From contig CAUYUJ010019882.1 in assembly GCA_963575745.1 (NCBI GenBank), positions 669,159 through 733,158 of the forward strand: a stretch of DNA of 64,000 nt, in the 5' to 3' direction. The first letter of the stretch is position 1. Each line of letters begins with the position of its first letter. Below the pieces are notes generated by a model, which saw nothing but the letters and a program-made list of their open reading frames with translations, did no database searches and was not told the origin of the DNA. The stretch comes from Prorocentrum cordatum. Lineage: Eukaryota; Sar; Dinophyceae; Prorocentrales; Prorocentraceae. Shown one piece after another: positions 60,601 through 64,000 of this stretch. Both the position numbers and the translations under genes were made by a program.

Positions 60601-61045
60601 TCTTCCCTCGAAGCCAGGGCGGTAGGGCCAAGGGAACGCATTGGAGTAAGAAGAGGGCGCCATGCATTCTGGGGCGCCTCTCGACGAGGCGCACACGCTG
60701 GAAGGCATCCCGAGGCTGGAAAAAACTGCCGAGAACAGACGAAAACGTCCGAGAACTTCTAACCTCCAGCCCCTTTCGCTGGCCGCCCACGCGTCCTGGT
60801 TGGTGAGGTTCAGCATAAGCTCGTTGATGGTCGGGCGGGTGTTAAAGGGGGGGTGACCTAAAGGTGGGGTGAAGAAAGGGCCCTTTAGGGCCCCTTTCGG
60901 ACCCCCATTGGCCCTCCCCGTTAGGTCAGCCCCTTAGCACCCGCCCGAGATGGGCAGCTCCAGGAGCATCCCGGTGATCTTCTGTGCCTCCGCTCCCACA
61001 GGCGCCCGCCCGTCCAGCACCCTCCGGTAGGGCTCGAGCTAGACA
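60601..61045. other. Spacer, no gene supported
   Basis: GC-rich unique DNA. A local GGGCCCTTTAGGGCCCC palindrome-like stretch lies near 60878-60895. Confidence 0.4.
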
Positions 61046-61135
61046 GTGATTCTCGTTGTCGTGTTGCTTCTGTTTTTCGTCGTCGTCGTCGTCGCTGTCC
61101 TCGTCGTCGTCCTCGTCGTCGTCGTCGTCCTCGTC

Positions 61136-61168
<33 letters not shown>

Positions 61169-61509
61169 TGTCGTCATCGTCGTCGAGGTCGTCGTCGTCG
61201 TCGAGGTCGCGGTCGTCGTCGAGGTTGTCGTCATCGGTGAGGCTCGAGGTCGTTGTCGTAGTCGTCGTTATCGTCGTCCTCGTCGTCGTCGTCGTTGTTG
61301 TCGTCGTCGTTGTCCTCGTCTTCGTCGTCGTCCTCATCGTCGTCCTAGTCCTCGTCGTCGTCGTCTTCGTCGTCCTCGTCGTCGGTCGTCGTCGTCGTCG
61401 TCGTCGTCGGTCGTCTGTCGTCGGCGTCGTCGTCGTCCTCGTCGAGGTCGTCGTCGTCGTCGTCGAGGTCGTCGTCGTCGTCGTCGAGGGTCGAGGTCGT
61501 CGTCGTAGC

Positions 61510-61540
<31 letters not shown>

Positions 61541-61720
61541 GTCGTCGTTGTCCTCGTCGTCGTCGTCGAGGTTGTCGTCGTCGTCGTCGAAGTCGTCGTC
61601 ATCATCGTCGTCGAGGTCGTCGTCGTCGTCGTCGTCGAGGTCGTCGAGGGTCGGGGTCGTCGTCGTAGTCGTCGTCGTTGTCGTCGTCGTCGTCGTCGCC
61701 GCCGCCGCCGCTTCCCGCCA
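61046..61720. repeat. GTC microsatellite
   Basis: Interrupted (GTC)n on plus with GAGGTC and CCTCGT variants. Val/Ser/Arg frames are artefacts. Confidence 0.95.
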
Positions 61721-62590
61721 CGCCCGTGGCGGCCGCCAGTCGTGCTGGGCCAAGGGCTCCCTGGGCCATGGGCTTCTTGGGCTGGAAACCAAGGATTCAG
61801 GTCATCGGCGTTGGGTACGGTCGGACTTGGGACAGAATGACATCCTTCAACAACGTGAGACCCTCCGCCGGCCCAGAGGGAAGAACCCTCGAGGGTGCCC
61901 TCCCCCAGGATGCACGAGAACATGCAACAAACACGAAGAACATTAGGGCATCCTCCCCGAACCGACCTCGATCTTATACCTCGGTCCGACTGTAAGGCTT
62001 CGGGCAATCGGCTTTGGGTAAGACTGTCTCGTTCTGCCTAAATTCCGCATGTGCTGCAAAACTAAGTCGAAACGAAAACTGTCCACGAAAATACCAAAAC
62101 ACCGCTTAGCTCGAGCTCTCCCCTCCAGGGCGTGCTCCAGCACCGTCCGCCGCTCCACAACATCCCCCGCCCCTCCCTCCTCTGCAGCCGAGATTTTGTC
62201 AACATGAGCCTCGGACGGAAACGAAAGATAAGCCCTTCATATTTTCCCCCAGTGTGGTAAGGATTTGTGTTCTGCGCCAAGCCCCAGAAGCCAAAGAGCA
62301 CATGCTCCCTTCCGTTCGTTCCCGGGCCGTGTCTAGTTCGATGCCCTGGCAGCGGGCCAACGGACCAACGCGCCCAGGAGCCGAGGGAAGAAAACTGGAG
62401 AGGATAACCCCGCGGTGCCAGGCGTGGGAAAACGGCTGTAAGTGGCGGGACAAGCAACCCAAACAAAACCAACTGCAGGGCACAGGGCTGGGCAATGTGG
62501 TACGAGCGGACAGCGCCGAAGGATCCATATCAACTGCCAGCAGGAAAATTAACACCAACTGCCCCAGAAGGGAGGAAGGGGGGGTGCGGG
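61721..62590. other. Spacer, no gene supported
   Basis: Unique-looking GC-rich DNA. Short frames only, none protein-like. Confidence 0.4.
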
Positions 62591-62629
62591 GATGAGGCGT
62601 AAGAGGACGAAGAGGAGGAGGAAGAGGAG

Positions 62630-62670
<41 letters not shown>

Positions 62671-62835
62671 GGAAAAGGAGGAGGTAGAGGAGGAGGAGGA
62701 GGAGGAGGAGGTAGAGGAGGAGAAGGAGGAGGAGGAGGAGGAGGTGGAAGGAGGAGGGAGGAGGTAGGAGGAGAAAATGGGGGGGGAAGGACGAGGAAGG
62801 GAGGTGGAGGAAGAAGAAGAAAAGTAGGATGAGGA
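62591..62835. repeat. GGA tract
   Basis: Long purine-rich run on plus, same type as 6464-6798 and 36950-37195. Confidence 0.9.
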
Positions 62836-64000
62836 GGAAGAGGAGGGGGAGGAGAACGACAACGACGACGAGAAGCAGGAGGGCGCAGGAGGCAAGACGA
62901 GCGAGGAGGAGCAGTGGGATAGGAGAAGTGGCAGGGGGAACGGGCGGAGAAGGGAGGGCGATCCCGATGAGGTCAGAGCGTGAACCCGGGAATTGTTTGA
63001 AGCGAAACCCAGGGCCCAGAACGAGGCGAAGCCTGGAATCGGCCCAGCCGCAACCCGGAACCAGGAACCGAACCCCAGAATCTCCCAGGAGCAAGCACAG
63101 AACCGACGGCAGGCGAAACCCGAAACAAGCAGAGAAGTGAAGATCAGGAACCCTGAAAGCTAAACCCCCTCGAATCCGAACCCTTCGACAAACCCGCGCA
63201 CCACCCAAAAACGCAACGGAACTGCGCCCCGCCCTGGCGAGAATTTCCCCAGCGCCACTGGGATCCGTCGACTGAAGAACCACGCCGTCAGATCTCTACG
63301 CGCACGCGTCGTCCTCCCAAAACATCCCTGGTTTATAGCAAAGAATCCTGCAACGGCAAACATCACGAATGAACGGATACCCAACGACGAGACAAATCCG
63401 CACTAAGATCCGGAATAGCAGCACATCCCGAGATGACCGGCGCAAGACGAATAATAAGCAAACGTCGCCAACACCTTGCGATTGTGACCGCCGGTCGCGA
63501 CTCCCACCGGTTCCCCGCGAAAGCAAAATTTGCTCATTGTTTCCCCACCCACCTCTATCCCAGCGCCGCTCCCACTTTCGCGTCCTCCTCGCATCCACCC
63601 ACGTGACCACGCGCCGAAACACTTTCAAAACCACGCGCGCAAACCATCCATGCGCCTCGGGTTGAAAACCGAAGCCACGCTGAGATTTCAACTTTTGAAG
63701 CAGACGCGCCCGTCCGCGAATGCATCTGACGACGCGACGACGGCGACGGTGACGTCGACGACGACGACGAGGACAAAGCGAACAAACGACAACGACAACA
63801 ACGAAGGCGCCGACGGCAACCGACGGCTCGCGACCTCCGAATAACAAACAGCGCCCCCGACGACGACGACAACGACGCAGGCCGCCCCAATTAGTTCCAA
63901 CCCTCGCGAGACGAGTTCATTACCAAAGCCAATCCATGATTTCATATCCACGGTGAACGCGCCCGTCCGCGAGTAGAACGCTGACAACAACAGCGACGAC
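62836..64000. other. Terminal stretch, no gene supported
   Basis: GAACCC/CCCAG-rich DNA to about 63180, then mixed sequence with a GACGAC microsatellite at 63730-63780 and again near 63860. No coding frame I trust. Confidence 0.4.

Overview
The window looks like nuclear DNA of a dinoflagellate (genus not determinable). It is GC-rich and very repeat-rich. Its reconstructable protein-coding genes are split into exons separated by purine- or pyrimidine-rich introns, several of which appear to use GA instead of GT as the 5' splice dinucleotide. Three gene starts are preceded by remnants of the dinoflagellate spliced-leader sequence (core CCATTTTGGCTC). No bacterial operons, rRNA, tRNA or CRISPR arrays were found.

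Layout. 1-6798: low-complexity GC-rich DNA with minisatellites, foldback hairpins and a 0.2 kb hAT-like foldback transposon whose empty site is preserved in a second copy of the host repeat near 60.57 kb. 6799-22436: an apparently intact, very large (15.6 kb) tyrosine-recombinase retrotransposon of DIRS/PAT/Ngaro type with split direct repeats A1...B1-A2-B2. It has three overlapping ORFs: a membrane/Cys-rich protein, a Gag-like protein with a zinc finger plus a cytosine-methyltransferase-like lobe, and RT-RNase H-second methyltransferase-like module-tyrosine recombinase. 22622-25465: about 28 copies of a 101-bp hairpin satellite without a stop codon in any of six frames. 25.86-49.0 kb: a run of genes, all on the minus strand. 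In transcription order these are a proline-rich ORF (48992-48375), a five-exon hAT-like transposase-derived gene (47380-38865), a roughly nine-exon unknown gene (36748-29922), a C5 DNA methyltransferase gene with one frameshift (28513-26971), and exons of a further small gene (about 26550-25863). Their introns and spacers carry paired dispersed repeats, a palindromic satellite, TTTAGCTTAGC elements and minisatellites. 50074-54970: a second hairpin-satellite array, a CTG/CTCTCTG minisatellite and 1.5 kb of CAT/GTC microsatellite. 57000-58862: a decayed LINE-type reverse transcriptase on the plus strand. The rest up to 64000 is mostly low-complexity DNA without a gene I can support.

How it fits together. 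The retrotransposon is self-contained: it would encode its own coat, copying and integration enzymes, with DNA-methylation-like domains added. The minus-strand cluster matches the unidirectional gene arrangement known in dinoflagellates, and the spliced-leader relicts suggest that several members re-entered the genome through processed mRNA. The exon models of the two long minus-strand genes rest on reading-phase agreement and open frames, not on transcripts.
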